Source: Symploca sp. SIO1C2 (GTDB lineage Bacteria > Cyanobacteriota > Cyanobacteriia > Cyanobacteriales > Coleofasciculaceae). Taken from it: DNA of 64,000 nt. Positions 1 through 8,229 of this stretch are shown in pieces (the stretch's first letter is position 1; each line of letters starts with the position of its first letter). The stretch is taken from contig JAAHFP010000001.1 in NCBI GenBank assembly GCA_010672925.1, positions 62,001 to 126,000 of the forward strand, in the 5' to 3' direction. The translations under genes were made by a program, and so were the position numbers. The notes beneath the pieces were generated by a model. That model made no database searches. It saw nothing but the letters and a program-made list of their open reading frames with translations, and was not told where the DNA came from.

Positions 1-537
1 GAAGCAGCAACCAATCAGGGAGTTTTCTGGTATCTCATCTAAAGTACACCATCTTACCGGAAGCGATAGCGAAGCGCTGCTGCAAGCAGATCGCACGTTA
101 TTGTCTGCTGTTGGTAGTGGCAATTTTCGTAACAGTCGCTGCTGTTGGCTAATCAATCCCGCTGCTTTCTCTACAATCAGGTATTCTACAGCGGCAAAGC
201 AGTCAGGATGGGAGGAGTGGAGGTAAGTGAGAATATCTGCAGCTAGCAATCCTTGTCCTGCTCCCATTTCCATTAGGGTAAAGGGGGTTGGCTGTCCTAA
301 AATATGCCATATTTGGACTAACTGTTCCGCCAATAATTCACCAAAATCTTTACCGAGGTGAAGTGAAGTAAAGAAGTCCCCTTTGGGTGAGCCCATATTG
401 ACTGCATCAGTAGCATAGTAACCATACTGGGGGTGATACAGGGCTAAATCCATGTACTCTGCAAAAGTAATCCGCTGTTGTGGTGTTGCAGCAATCGATG
501 AAGCGATTAGGGAATATAGGGGTTGGTCATTGGTCAT
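1..537 (-). CDS. MidA/NDUFAF7-type SAM-dependent methyltransferase (N-terminal part, cut by window start)
   Basis: The 3' end lies outside the window, so only about 179 N-terminal residues are visible. The protein opens MTNDQPLYSLIASSIA and continues with ITFAEYMDLALYHPQYGYYA and GDFFTSLHLGKDFGELLAEQ, the hallmark start of the MidA family (bacterial relatives of the mitochondrial arginine methyltransferase NDUFAF7). The SAM-binding glycine motif appears as LMEMGAGQGLLAADIL. An in-frame TAA lies two codons upstream of the ATG at 537, so this start is the first possible one. The codons upstream run straight into a TTGGTCA heptamer array. Family known; the cellular substrate in cyanobacteria is not. 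Confidence 0.88.
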   Translation of the reverse strand, partial: MTNDQPLYSLIASSIAATPQQRITFAEYMDLALYHPQYGYYATDAVNMGSPKGDFFTSLHLGKDFGELLAEQLVQIWHILGQPTPFTLMEMGAGQGLLAADILTYLHSSHPDCFAAVEYLIVEKAAGLISQQQRLLRKLPLPTADNNVRSACSSASLSLPVRWCTLDEIPENSLIGCCF

Positions 538-577
538 TTGTTATTTGTCATTGGTCATTGGTCATTGGTCATTTGTG
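521..577. repeat. STRR-like heptamer array (TTGGTCA)
   Basis: Period-7 tandem copies of TTGGTCA, interrupted once, run across the 5' end of the methyltransferase gene and supply its start codon context. This matches the short tandemly repeated repetitive heptamers described in filamentous cyanobacteria. Confidence 0.85.
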
Positions 578-591
578 GGATTGGGAATTTA

Positions 592-642
592 GAATTGGAA
601 GGAATCAATTCTAAATTCTACATTCTAAATTCTACATTCCTC
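592..642. repeat. AT-rich heptamer-type repeat (TTCTAAA/TTCTACA)
   Basis: Tandem ATTCTAAATTCTACATTC units fill the gap between two minus-strand genes, directly after the coiled-coil gene. Confidence 0.7.
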
Positions 643-648
643 TTGGTA

Positions 649-1140
649 TCAATTGGGGAAGCTAGGAAAAAATAACTTAAATGTTCCAGCAGCAAGAGCT
701 AGGACAAATCCTACCACTACAGAGCGATTGATAAATTCTTGGGTATCCAAGCGCTTGCCAATACCATTGACTTCAGTCTCCAGGGTTTTGATCTCTCCTT
801 TAACTCCAGTTTCCAGAGTTTTGATTTCTCCTTTGAGTTCGGTTTCGAGTCGGACTTGTCCAATCTTAATTTCGACAACCTCTTTTTGGAGGTTGTCAAA
901 CTTGTCTTGGAGGTTGTCAAACTTGTCATCAACATCTTTTTGAAGATTGTCAAACTTGTCATCAACATACCTTTGGAGGTTATCAAACTTGTCATTAAAA
1001 TCTCGCTGGAGGCTGTCAAACTTGTTGTCAACATCGTCTCGGAAGCTTTCAAACTTCTCATCCTGGCGATCGAGTTTCTTACTGATTTGTCCTAAAATCT
1101 CTTCCAGGGAATAGGTAACTGTTACAGGGTCTTGAGTCAT
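649..1140 (-). CDS. Coiled-coil protein with hendecad repeats and C-terminal membrane anchor
   Basis: 163 residues, function not recognised. Residues about 34-88 hold four to five copies of an 11-residue unit of the form DDVDDKFDNLQ. This spacing favours a right-handed or straight coiled coil rather than the usual heptad type. A second repeat, KGEIKTLETxV, follows. Residues about 140-157 (VVVGFVLALAAGTFKLFF) form one hydrophobic segment near the C-terminus, so the protein is probably tail-anchored with its coiled coil in the cytoplasm. Near-identical DNA copies of the unit suggest recent expansion. The gene stands alone between repeat-filled gaps. Confidence 0.72.
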   Translation of the reverse strand: MTQDPVTVTYSLEEILGQISKKLDRQDEKFESFRDDVDNKFDSLQRDFNDKFDNLQRYVDDKFDNLQKDVDDKFDNLQDKFDNLQKEVVEIKIGQVRLETELKGEIKTLETGVKGEIKTLETEVNGIGKRLDTQEFINRSVVVGFVLALAAGTFKLFFPSFPN

Positions 1141-1546
1141 AGTTATCAGGTTTTTTGAGGTGAGGTGATGAGGAGATACCGTCTATATGCGCACAACTAT
1201 TCCATTGTTAATAATATAAGCAAAAATTCTCTCAATTGCAAGTAGTACCGCTGCGGGAAATTCAAAATTCAAAATTATCAATTCAAAATGATGATAGAGT
1301 ATGGATTCAGAATAGTTGAGAGCTCTGAGAAAGAAGCGATCGCATTATCTACTACTGGCGTGACACACCTTAAATAGTAGAATAAAAAATGGGTCAAACC
1401 CTTAATTGACAAAAAAAGTAGCGCAAACTTCTCGATCGCGCTTAGGTAAAAAGCGAGCAAGATGTTTGTGCTACGCACACGCTACGCGAACGCACTACAG
1501 CGATCGCACATATAGACCAAACAGTAGGTGTTAGGCTTAAGGAACT
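1141..1546. other. 406-bp intergenic region without a supported gene
   Basis: AT-rich DNA with three GCGATCGC-type sites and, at about 1470-1500, a CTACGCACACGCTACGCGAA sequence of the kind dispersed through cyanobacterial genomes. A 66-codon open frame on the minus strand has no family resemblance and unusual composition. Confidence 0.6.
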
Positions 1547-3457
1547 CTACTTGAGATAACGACCCAAAGCAATCAACGGGAAGTACTGTTGGTAAAAATG
1601 GTACTTCAAATAGAAATGACTAGGAAAACCAGTTCCAGTAAAATAGTCTTCCTGCCAACTACCATCGGGAAGCTGAGTTGTTACTAAATAGTTAATACCT
1701 CGCTCAATGGCTTCTGTGGCCCAATTACCGATTGCTTCCCCTGCTGCCATTAAACCAATTAGAGCCCAAGCAGTCTGAGAAGCAGTACTATCTCCTTGTC
1801 CTTTCAATTTAGGATCATCATAACTGCGACAAGTTTCGCCCCAGCCGCCATCGGTATTTTGACAACCAACAAGCCAATTAGCTCCCTTTTCGATACTGAA
1901 GCGGTGCTTTTCAGGAGTAATTACAGATAAAGCCGAGAGCGCACCACTAGTACCATAGATATAGTTAACTCCCCATCGACCAAACCAACTGCCATCATCC
2001 TCTTGTTCCTCAAGCAAATAAGTGAGCGATCGCTCTAGTTTACCTTGCTCTATAGATAGATTACAGGAACCCAGCATTTCTAACACACGGGCAGTAACAT
2101 CAGCGGTATTGGGGTCAATCATCGCTTTCAAGTCTGCATAGGGCAAATAGTTGAGCCAGTCTGCATCGTTATTAATATCAAAAGCTGCCCAACCACCCTC
2201 TTGGCATTGCATGGAAGCCATCCAAGCCACTGCACGAGCGATCGCTGTTCGTTTGTGATCTTCCTGAGGCAATTGTACTGCATCCAAAGCCATAACTACT
2301 ACCGCAGAATCATCTAAGTCTGGATAGAAGCGATTTTCAAACTCAAATGCCCAACCTCCAGGTTTTCCCTGGGGATTCTTCACTGCCCAATCGCCGTAGC
2401 CGAGGATTTGCTTGCTCAACAACCATTCCCCAGCTTGTACTACAGCAGGATGATCCGGAGCTATGCCAGAATCTACTAAAGCTCGTATTACCCAGGCAGT
2501 ATCCCAAACCGGGGAAATACAGGGTTGAATGGTGTAAGTTTCCGCAGTTTCTATGGCAAAGTTATCTACTGCTTCAAGACCCCGGACAACCACTGAGTCT
2601 GTTACATCATAGTCCAGGGAGCGCAGTGCTAACAGGGAGTTGAGCATCGCTGGGATAATACCACCCCAGTCTCCCGTAACTTCCTGTCGCTCTAGTACCC
2701 AGCGCTCAGCTGCTTCAAGTCCCTCTTGCCGGAAGGGAACAAAATCCAAATCTTCTGCTAATTTAAAGGTATCATCCAGGGTGACAAACAGATCTGTCCA
2801 ATCCCCATTACGGGGTAATTCAAACCGGACATTACTGGCTCCCTCGGTATAAAGTTCGTCTAAGGTAATAGCAGGGTTAGTTTGATAGACGGGCTTGTGG
2901 TCAAACACAATTAACAGAGGAACCGTACTTCCCCTTGCCCAACTCGACATTTCGTAGATACTGAACAGAAATTGCTCCGGCAACAACATTACCCAGGGGG
3001 GGATAGAAGGAACACCCCGCCAGTCGTAGCAGCCAATTAAAGCTAGATGAAATTTAGTGAAAATTCTGGTCTTGCTGATGCCCCCTCGCTCTAGAATCAA
3101 CTTCTTAGCCTTGAGTAGGGCTGGATCTGTTGCTGGCACACCTAATAATCTAAGTGCCATATAAGCTTCCACGGAAGTACTTAAATCTCCACCATCTCCA
3201 TAATAGAGTTCCCAACCTCCATGTTCCCGTTGTTGACTACGCAGATAAGCTTCCACTTTGTGCAAGGGTCTGGCTTGATCCGTACCCCAAATCTTATGGA
3301 GTAAGACAACCTCGGAAGTAATGGTGACATTAGACTCTAATTCTGCCCACCAATAACCCTCAGGATATTGTAGGTTGAGTAGATAGTTTTGAGTCTTAGC
3401 GATCGCTTCTGCGATAGATTCGGTAGATTCTGTGGTAATGCTGTCTTGCGTTTGCAT
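1547..3457 (-). CDS. shc: Squalene-hopene cyclase
   Basis: Cyclises squalene to hopene and hopanol, the precursors of hopanoid membrane lipids (EC 5.4.99.17), as a monotopic membrane enzyme. With the start at 3457 it has 636 residues, normal for the family. The catalytic DxDD motif is present as DLDD at residues 380-383, inside FYPDLDDSAVVVMALD. Several QW-type repeats are visible (for example QxxDGSW and CQNTDGGWGE). An ATG 23 codons further upstream is open, but the preceding residues do not resemble the family, whereas MQTQDS followed by YPEGYWWAELESNVTITSE is the usual cyanobacterial beginning. No neighbour belongs to hopanoid modification. Confidence 0.96.
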   Translation of the reverse strand: MQTQDSITTESTESIAEAIAKTQNYLLNLQYPEGYWWAELESNVTITSEVVLLHKIWGTDQARPLHKVEAYLRSQQREHGGWELYYGDGGDLSTSVEAYMALRLLGVPATDPALLKAKKLILERGGISKTRIFTKFHLALIGCYDWRGVPSIPPWVMLLPEQFLFSIYEMSSWARGSTVPLLIVFDHKPVYQTNPAITLDELYTEGASNVRFELPRNGDWTDLFVTLDDTFKLAEDLDFVPFRQEGLEAAERWVLERQEVTGDWGGIIPAMLNSLLALRSLDYDVTDSVVVRGLEAVDNFAIETAETYTIQPCISPVWDTAWVIRALVDSGIAPDHPAVVQAGEWLLSKQILGYGDWAVKNPQGKPGGWAFEFENRFYPDLDDSAVVVMALDAVQLPQEDHKRTAIARAVAWMASMQCQEGGWAAFDINNDADWLNYLPYADLKAMIDPNTADVTARVLEMLGSCNLSIEQGKLERSLTYLLEEQEDDGSWFGRWGVNYIYGTSGALSALSVITPEKHRFSIEKGANWLVGCQNTDGGWGETCRSYDDPKLKGQGDSTASQTAWALIGLMAAGEAIGNWATEAIERGINYLVTTQLPDGSWQEDYFTGTGFPSHFYLKYHFYQQYFPLIALGRYLK

Positions 3458-3596
3458 TCTATAGCTAGTTAAGGGCACCAAGCAAATTTTAGCTGCATCC
3501 AAACAGCTGAAGGCATTGCCTCCCAATGCAGTACTCCCCTTTATACCATTTTTCTCGAGTTATGATAAAGTTTATAGACCGAATATTAATTCTTCA

Positions 3597-3627
3597 ATCT
3601 AAAATCTAAAATCTAAAATCTAAAATT
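3597..3627. repeat. STRR-like heptamer array (TAAAATC)
   Basis: Four to five tandem copies of TAAAATC immediately upstream of the nucleotidyltransferase gene. The same unit, or its complement, recurs at 10276, 14545 and 51499. Confidence 0.85.
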
Positions 3628-3637
3628 TCCTAGTCCA

Positions 3638-3976
3638 ATGCTGTTCAAGTTAAATCCTCAACTACAAAAACGTTTAAGTATATCGACAGAGGAGATTGTC
3701 CAGTTTTGTCAGCGGTGGAACATTACTGAATTAGCTCTATTTGGCTCGGTGTTAAACGACCAATTCCACCGTGACAGCGACATCGATATTCTCATTCGCA
3801 TTGCACCCAAAACTCGCCAGGGATTATTAACCCTTGCCCAAATCAAACATGACTTGGAAGCTAGTACAGGAAGAGTCGTAGATATTGTCCTGAAAGAATC
3901 GATTGAGAACAGCGAAAACTGGATTCGCCGCAACGAAATTCTGAAGACAGCCCAGGTGATTTATGAGCAGAGATAA
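3638..3976 (+). CDS. MNT-family minimal nucleotidyltransferase (MntA-type antitoxin)
   Basis: 112 residues with the nucleotidyltransferase signature LALFGSVLNDQFHRDSDIDI: a GS motif followed by DxD, the metal-binding pair. In MNT/HEPN toxin-antitoxin systems this enzyme adds AMP to the HEPN RNase toxin and so neutralises it. The stop codon overlaps the start of the next gene by 14 nt, the normal arrangement of the pair. The downstream HEPN gene is damaged (see next entry), so this copy may lack its target. It starts right after a heptamer repeat, with no strong ribosome-binding site. Confidence 0.85.
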   Translation: MLFKLNPQLQKRLSISTEEIVQFCQRWNITELALFGSVLNDQFHRDSDIDILIRIAPKTRQGLLTLAQIKHDLEASTGRVVDIVLKESIENSENWIRRNEILKTAQVIYEQR

Positions 3977-4184
3977 GGCATCACTCTTGGATATCGTTAA
4001 TGCAGCAAAGCGAGTACTGCAATTTGCTGAAAGACTAAACAAATCTGTAACCCGACAACAAACTTCCCGCTACCACGATTCTGCTATAGACTTGTTGGAT
4101 GAATTACCAGGTAAAAGACTATTCAAAACTCCGAAAGAGGCTGACCAATATCTTCAGAAGGAACGTAGTAGTTGGGAGAAGTGA
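3963..4184 (+). pseudogene. HEPN toxin start joined to an antitoxin-like C-terminus (chimeric remnant)
   Basis: 73 residues. The first ~25 (MSRDKASLLDIVNAAKRVLQ) match the N-terminus of HEPN/DUF86 toxins that partner MNT proteins. The rest is unrelated: SAIDLLDELPGKRLFKTPKE followed by a QxERxSWE tail resembles the C-terminal part of small cyanobacterial antitoxins. A complete HEPN toxin is about 110-120 residues and carries an Rx4-6H catalytic motif, which is absent here. The likeliest history is deletion-fusion between two toxin-antitoxin genes. It may still be translated, since the overlap with the MNT gene is intact, but RNase activity is not expected. Confidence 0.68.
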
Positions 4185-4331
4185 ATCTCCCAGAATCTAG
4201 CATTGTTTATATAGATCCTCAAATTATTGTATAGTGAAGTATTGAAAGCCACCCAATTTATCAAACCATTCAGAAGATGAATTACGCATAAGGTTGGAGT
4301 TTGGCAGATTCGTTGCTCCTAAAGATCCTGC

Positions 4332-4543
4332 GGTGCGTTACGGCGTTGCTGCGATGCTGGTGGCGAAATATTTCGTAATATATCTCAGCTGCTGAATGCC
4401 CCCTAAATCCCCCAATTCTGGGGGACTTTGAGTCCGGGCTCCCCCAGAATTGGGGGCTGGGGGGCTTCAAAAACCTTCGTTTTGTTGCAAATGTTTCCAA
4501 ATATTAATTTCGCCACCAGCATCGCTTTGCTGTAGCGCACCAT
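4332..4543. mobile_element. Foldback (MITE-like) element with ~40-bp imperfect terminal inverted repeats
   Basis: The arm at 4351-4369 (GCGATGCTGGTGGCGAAAT) is a perfect 19-bp inverted repeat of 4507-4525. Similarity continues outward (GGTGCGTTAC against GGTGCGCTAC on the complement) to about 40 bp per arm. There is no transposase gene inside. Confidence 0.72.
4398..4471. repeat. Inner G/C-run foldback repeat
   Basis: CCCCCAATTCTGGGGGA at about 4409 is answered by the complementary TCCCCCAGAATTGGGGG, giving a stem inside the larger element. The left half recurs at 15979-16011 inside another foldback element. Confidence 0.75.
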
Positions 4544-4572
4544 GCTACGCAAACGCTAACATACCCTACCAC

Positions 4573-5226
4573 CTAACGACTACGCTTAATTAAAATACCC
4601 CTTAATCCTGCTGCCTTAGCCGCTTGATAATCTTCTTTCAAACTGTCACCAATATGCCAAGCATTCTGAGGATTACAGTGATGTTTAGCTAAAGCAATGG
4701 CAAAAATTTTGGGGTCGGGCTTAGCAAAACCGGTTTCCGTCGAAATGGTGACTGAAAGGAAAAATTCTTCTAGTTTTAGTGCTTTTAAAACTAAGTAAAT
4801 ACGGGAATCGAAATTAGACACAATACCCAGCTGAATCCCACTCCTGCGCCATTGTTTCAAAGCAGGAAGAATATCAGGATAAATAAACCAAGGTTCAGCA
4901 GTAGCAAAATGGTTGTAGAGATGATCAAAAAAGTCGGTGAAGTCAGCAAACTCACTCAGTACCCCAACTTGTTGGAAGGTGCGCAAAGCAATCACTCGCC
5001 ACCATTCAAATTCACATAGGGGAATTTCATCTTCAGCAATGCCTGGGAAAGCTGGGGGACCTACCGAGGCAAAGGCATTATAGAAGGCTTCGTTCAATTT
5101 ATTTGCAGGAACTCTCACCCCAAACCTTTGAGCAAAAGCACTATAAACTTCTCCCACACTCCCCCTGACGCTAAATAGAGTTCCTACAGCATCGAGTAAA
5201 ATGACTTGTGGTTTTTGCTTCGTCAT
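4573..5226 (-). CDS. HAD-superfamily hydrolase (subfamily IA)
   Basis: 217 residues. Motif I is LLDAVGTLF, motif II is IVSNFDSR, the conserved Lys lies in GFAKPDPKIF, and motif III is HIGDSLKEDYQAA. HAD phosphatases form a phospho-aspartate on the first Asp of motif I and normally carry a second, acid/base Asp two positions later; here that position is Val (DAV). The same replacement occurs in the REG-2/HDHD3-like branch, which this protein resembles, so activity may be altered. Substrate unknown; no neighbour points to one. Confidence 0.85.
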   Translation of the reverse strand: MTKQKPQVILLDAVGTLFSVRGSVGEVYSAFAQRFGVRVPANKLNEAFYNAFASVGPPAFPGIAEDEIPLCEFEWWRVIALRTFQQVGVLSEFADFTDFFDHLYNHFATAEPWFIYPDILPALKQWRRSGIQLGIVSNFDSRIYLVLKALKLEEFFLSVTISTETGFAKPDPKIFAIALAKHHCNPQNAWHIGDSLKEDYQAAKAAGLRGILIKRSR

Positions 5227-5269
5227 TGGTTATCAATTGATAATTGACAATTGATTAATTTGGGTGTAA

Positions 5270-6244
5270 TCAATTTGTACAGATAGTGAATACCAGAGGC
5301 TTCTGTTCCAGACTGCGAAAATATACGGCTAGAGTATATTTCTGCTTAGGATACGGATTCAACCATTCTATACTAAGACTACCGGGCTCAGAAGATTGCA
5401 CAACTTTTGTATCTTCACCTCCCTGAAGCTGCAAGCTACCCCCACAAGGCAAATTACCCTGAATCTGGAGCTTGGGTGGTTGCTGATGAGTAAGGTATTC
5501 TATCTGAAGCGTTAGCCAACCAGCAGTAGTCAACCATTCCTGTTCTACTCTCGGCTGCTGTGGGGAAACCTCTAAAGTTAGGGCCTCAATAATCTGCTGA
5601 GCCGCTGACAAGGATAAAACCATCTTTTGAGTAGATGTTGCTGTATGGTAACTAGGAGGGCATTGAGCCTCAGCTTGGGGATCCACTTTACTAGAACGAG
5701 GATAACCCAATATGACTCTTTGGGCTAACTGGTTTAGCGTCTTAGATTGATTGGGAAATAAACCCTCCACCGCGTACAGTAATTTCGCTCCTACCAAGAG
5801 AGAAGATTGAGCAGCTTCTTGGCAAGAGTCTAGCAGTTGAGCCAGAATCTGGTCAGGAAGTGACAGAGGTTGAAGGATTTGTCGTAGATGGGTTAGCCAA
5901 GTCAAATTCGACTGCTGCAATTCCTCGAAAATTGCTCCTAACTTCTCTAGTTCCTGCTTTGTCGCTTCAGAAAGCCCTAAGTTATTGCCAAACAGAGCCT
6001 TTTCTACCTTAGCATCCGTCAAATTTGTCTGGGTTAGGATAGCTCCTCTTAAATCTGCTCTTCTTAAATCTGCTCCTCTTAAGTCAACACTGCTAAGATC
6101 AACTTCCCTTAGATTAGCTCCTGCTAAATCATCTACTAGGGCAAGTTCCGCCTTAGTTGCTAACTCGGCAAAATCATCTGTCGGTGCATTTAAAACTTGC
6201 TCAATTATCAATTCAAGCTCTTGATAAGCTTCTGTATTATTCAT
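5270..6244 (-). CDS. Pentapeptide-repeat protein with a large unknown C-terminal domain
   Basis: 324 residues. Residues about 37-80 contain A(D/N)LRx repeats (LAGANLREVDLSSVDLRGAD), predicted to form a short right-handed quadrilateral beta helix. After a helical stretch (AxFEELQQSNLTWLTHLR) comes a C-terminal part rich in beta strands (residues ~205-324) that I cannot assign. The N-terminal 80 residues are paralogous to the whole neighbouring protein at 6320-6703: same opening, repeats and following ExxKQELEKLGAI-type sequence. The two probably arose by tandem duplication. Both are on the minus strand with 75 bp of repeats between them. Confidence 0.8.
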   Translation of the reverse strand: MNNTEAYQELELIIEQVLNAPTDDFAELATKAELALVDDLAGANLREVDLSSVDLRGADLRRADLRGAILTQTNLTDAKVEKALFGNNLGLSEATKQELEKLGAIFEELQQSNLTWLTHLRQILQPLSLPDQILAQLLDSCQEAAQSSLLVGAKLLYAVEGLFPNQSKTLNQLAQRVILGYPRSSKVDPQAEAQCPPSYHTATSTQKMVLSLSAAQQIIEALTLEVSPQQPRVEQEWLTTAGWLTLQIEYLTHQQPPKLQIQGNLPCGGSLQLQGGEDTKVVQSSEPGSLSIEWLNPYPKQKYTLAVYFRSLEQKPLVFTICTN

Positions 6245-6273
6245 AGAGCTAGGTGTTAGGTATTAGGGTGTGT

Positions 6274-6328
6274 TTTTCAACTGTCGAATTGTCAATTCTT
6301 AATTCTTAATTCTTAATTCTTAATTCAC
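6274..6328. repeat. Heptamer array (TTAATTC)
   Basis: About five tandem TTAATTC units between the two pentapeptide-repeat genes, reaching the stop codon of the upstream one. Confidence 0.8.
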
Positions 6329-6703
6329 AATCGCTCCTCGTTGTCTTAAATCAATTTTTGTCTTTTCCAAAAGCCCAATATTTCTACCCAATCTAGCACC
6401 AATCATTTGGGTATAATTTAAGTCGGCTCCCCTCAAGTCGGCTCCCCTCAAATCCGCTCCCCTTAAATCAGCTCCCCTTAAGTTAGCCTCACTGAGATCC
6501 GCATCCCTGAGATTGGTTCCTCGCAAACAGGCATGGTTAAGATTCACTCCCTTCAGGTTGACACCTCGAAGATTAGCTCCGGCTAAATCTTCCTCAGGAT
6601 TGATATCGGCAATTTCTGCTAGTTCTGTTAGCTGTTCAGTTTTTGCCTCTACAATCTGCTGAATAAAGTCGAGAGAGTTTGAGGGAGGTTGGTGGTGATA
6701 CAT
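6320..6703 (-). CDS. Pentapeptide-repeat protein
   Basis: 127 residues. After ~38 helical residues come about a dozen consecutive A(N/D)LR(G/D) pentapeptides (residues ~40-105), four of them the identical GADLR, giving a short beta-helix rod. Leu at the centre of each pentapeptide is conserved. There is no signal peptide or membrane segment, so it is probably cytoplasmic. It is the paralogue of the N-terminal third of the protein encoded downstream at 5270-6244. Pentapeptide proteins are numerous in cyanobacteria and mostly without known function. Confidence 0.85.
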   Translation of the reverse strand: MYHHQPPSNSLDFIQQIVEAKTEQLTELAEIADINPEEDLAGANLRGVNLKGVNLNHACLRGTNLRDADLSEANLRGADLRGADLRGADLRGADLNYTQMIGARLGRNIGLLEKTKIDLRQRGAIVN

Positions 6704-6837
6704 GGTTTAACTCAGTTGAATAGAAGTCTTACTTCTATTGCAATTGTACTAAAATTTCCTTGCAACAAATCTTTCAACTGGTTGGTTACCCAATCCGGAA
6801 AAGGGTGGGATGTGTGGGGAGTGTAGGGAGCTGGAGG

Positions 6838-6916
6838 AGACAAGGGAGACAAGGGGGACAAGGAGGATATTACCAATTCTCCATTCCCAATTCCCAATTC
6901 CCAATTCCCAATTTCC
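6838..6916. repeat. Period-9 GGAGACAAG units followed by CAATTCC heptamers
   Basis: Two adjacent arrays upstream of the 6703 gene: GGAGACAAG-type nonamers (6838-6866), then CAATTCC heptamers (about 6880-6916). The same pair, in the same order, precedes trpD at 9062-9180. Confidence 0.82.
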
Positions 6917-6933
6917 AAACAACAAATTAACAA

Positions 6934-7701
6934 TTATTCATAGTGCAACTCTACTTTACTGAGATAGGGGGTTAATTTATTCTTCAGTAGCCACAAGGCC
7001 ATTTTTCTTTCTAAAATTGCTAATTTGTTGCGGCTGATGTCTTGAGGCCACAGTCCTTCGGCTTGAGTCAGATAGACATCTTGCTTGGAAACTTCAAAAA
7101 CTGCTTTGACGTGGCAGGGTTTAGCTGTAACCTTCATCGTTCCCAGTAAAGCACTCTTGAGTAAACCTTTCAAAACTGGCTCACCGGTTTTGACTTCAAA
7201 AACCCAAGCTGGATTTTCCTCTGAACCTTTAGTAGTTACTTGATAAGTTGTGAACTGGATCTTATCTGTTTTCCCAGTTGTTTTCTTGGAACTTAGATTG
7301 GCTTTGACTGTCGGTTCTCCTTTATCCAAAGAAGCTTCGATCGCGTTTTGCAGTTCATTACCTTCCTGTTGTTCCCTGTTGGTTTCCACTGCAACTTTAA
7401 AGGGGTCATTCAGTCCACGGTTCTCATAGGGAATATTTGCCCCCTCTAGTTTTAGCCTTAATTCCCCCCCTCTCAAGCCGAACTTAACACGACCACCAGG
7501 TAAGTTTTCCCACTGTTCGTTAAAATTAATGGTTAAATACAGTTCAATTTGCTCTATTTCTTTTGACTCTTGCTTAAACTTAGACCAAAATTTTTTTGGA
7601 GATTCAACAATCTTTCCCTTCAAGTCCATATAAAGGCAGTCAGGGCAATTATTTTCTGGGTTGGGGGGTGGTATTGGAGGTAAAGAGTTTGACATTACCA
7701 A
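6934..7701 (-). CDS. Conserved hypothetical protein, cyanobacterial type
   Basis: 255 residues, family not recognised. The opening is Pro-rich (NSLPPIPPPNPENNCPDCLY) with two Cys three residues apart, which could bind a metal or be incidental. The body is mixed alpha/beta and rich in Lys and Glu. No signal peptide, membrane segment or known catalytic motif was seen. Two start codons are possible (MVM; 7701 or 7695). It stands alone, upstream of a repeat-filled gap and divergent from the DUF6883 gene. Confidence 0.65.
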   Translation of the reverse strand: MVMSNSLPPIPPPNPENNCPDCLYMDLKGKIVESPKKFWSKFKQESKEIEQIELYLTINFNEQWENLPGGRVKFGLRGGELRLKLEGANIPYENRGLNDPFKVAVETNREQQEGNELQNAIEASLDKGEPTVKANLSSKKTTGKTDKIQFTTYQVTTKGSEENPAWVFEVKTGEPVLKGLLKSALLGTMKVTAKPCHVKAVFEVSKQDVYLTQAEGLWPQDISRNKLAILERKMALWLLKNKLTPYLSKVELHYE

Positions 7702-7895
7702 AAAGGAAGTCGGTAGCTACTGCAATGGCCTTAATAAGGCTAACATAAAACTGTAATTGATGGCCAAACATAACTTGGGACTCCCAATTAATACAATTAC
7801 ATAATTAACTACTGAAGTTCAGAGCCTGAGTAAATAGAATTTGGTATTATACTCTAAAAAAATACCCCCTAGAGAATCCCAGAGGCTATAATAAT

Positions 7896-8222
7896 GTGAA
7901 AATTCCTTCTGATGCCATCATTCCCGATGACAAACTGAATCGCTATCTGTTAGTTCCCAGAGAACAAGATGATAAATCGAAATTTTTAGCAAAAGCAGGA
8001 TTTACAGCAGATAACCCAGAACAGTTAAAATTGGCGATTAGGCAACTTGCCGATCAAGTAGAAGCCATAGAAGATAGAAACAATCAATATGGAATCTTTT
8101 ACCGCGTTGAAGGTCAATTAACTGGTGTCAATAACAGCAATCTATCTGTCATTACGATTTGGCTAAACCGTAAAGTGGATGACAAATTTCAGTTTATTAC
8201 TCTAAAACCGAAGAAGGAGTAA
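7896..8222 (+). CDS. DUF6883-like protein
   Basis: 108 residues from a GTG start (MKIPSDAIIPDDKLNRYLL). The opening KIP...IPxxKLxxYLL and the closing VITIWLxxxxxxxxFxTLxP pattern are those I associate with DUF6883 proteins, which occur near bacterial toxin or immunity genes. It is followed after 7 bp by a DUF4926-like gene, making a two-gene unit. Two short co-transcribed genes suggest a toxin-antitoxin or toxin-immunity pair, but this is inference; no catalytic residues can be named. Confidence 0.7.
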   Translation: MKIPSDAIIPDDKLNRYLLVPREQDDKSKFLAKAGFTADNPEQLKLAIRQLADQVEAIEDRNNQYGIFYRVEGQLTGVNNSNLSVITIWLNRKVDDKFQFITLKPKKE

Positions 8223-8229
8223 CATAATT

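Larger units (their letters stand above)
4185..4572. other. 388-bp intergenic region holding a nested foldback element
   Basis: No supported gene. Most of the region is one inverted-repeat element with a second one inside it (next two entries). The 72-codon minus-strand frame here is a by-product of the repeats. Confidence 0.75.

Noticed and set aside
1278-1478. 66-codon minus-strand frame
   Set aside because: No ribosome-binding site, no family pattern, overlaps dispersed repeat sequence.
4282-4500. 72-codon minus-strand frame
   Set aside because: Lies wholly inside the nested foldback element.
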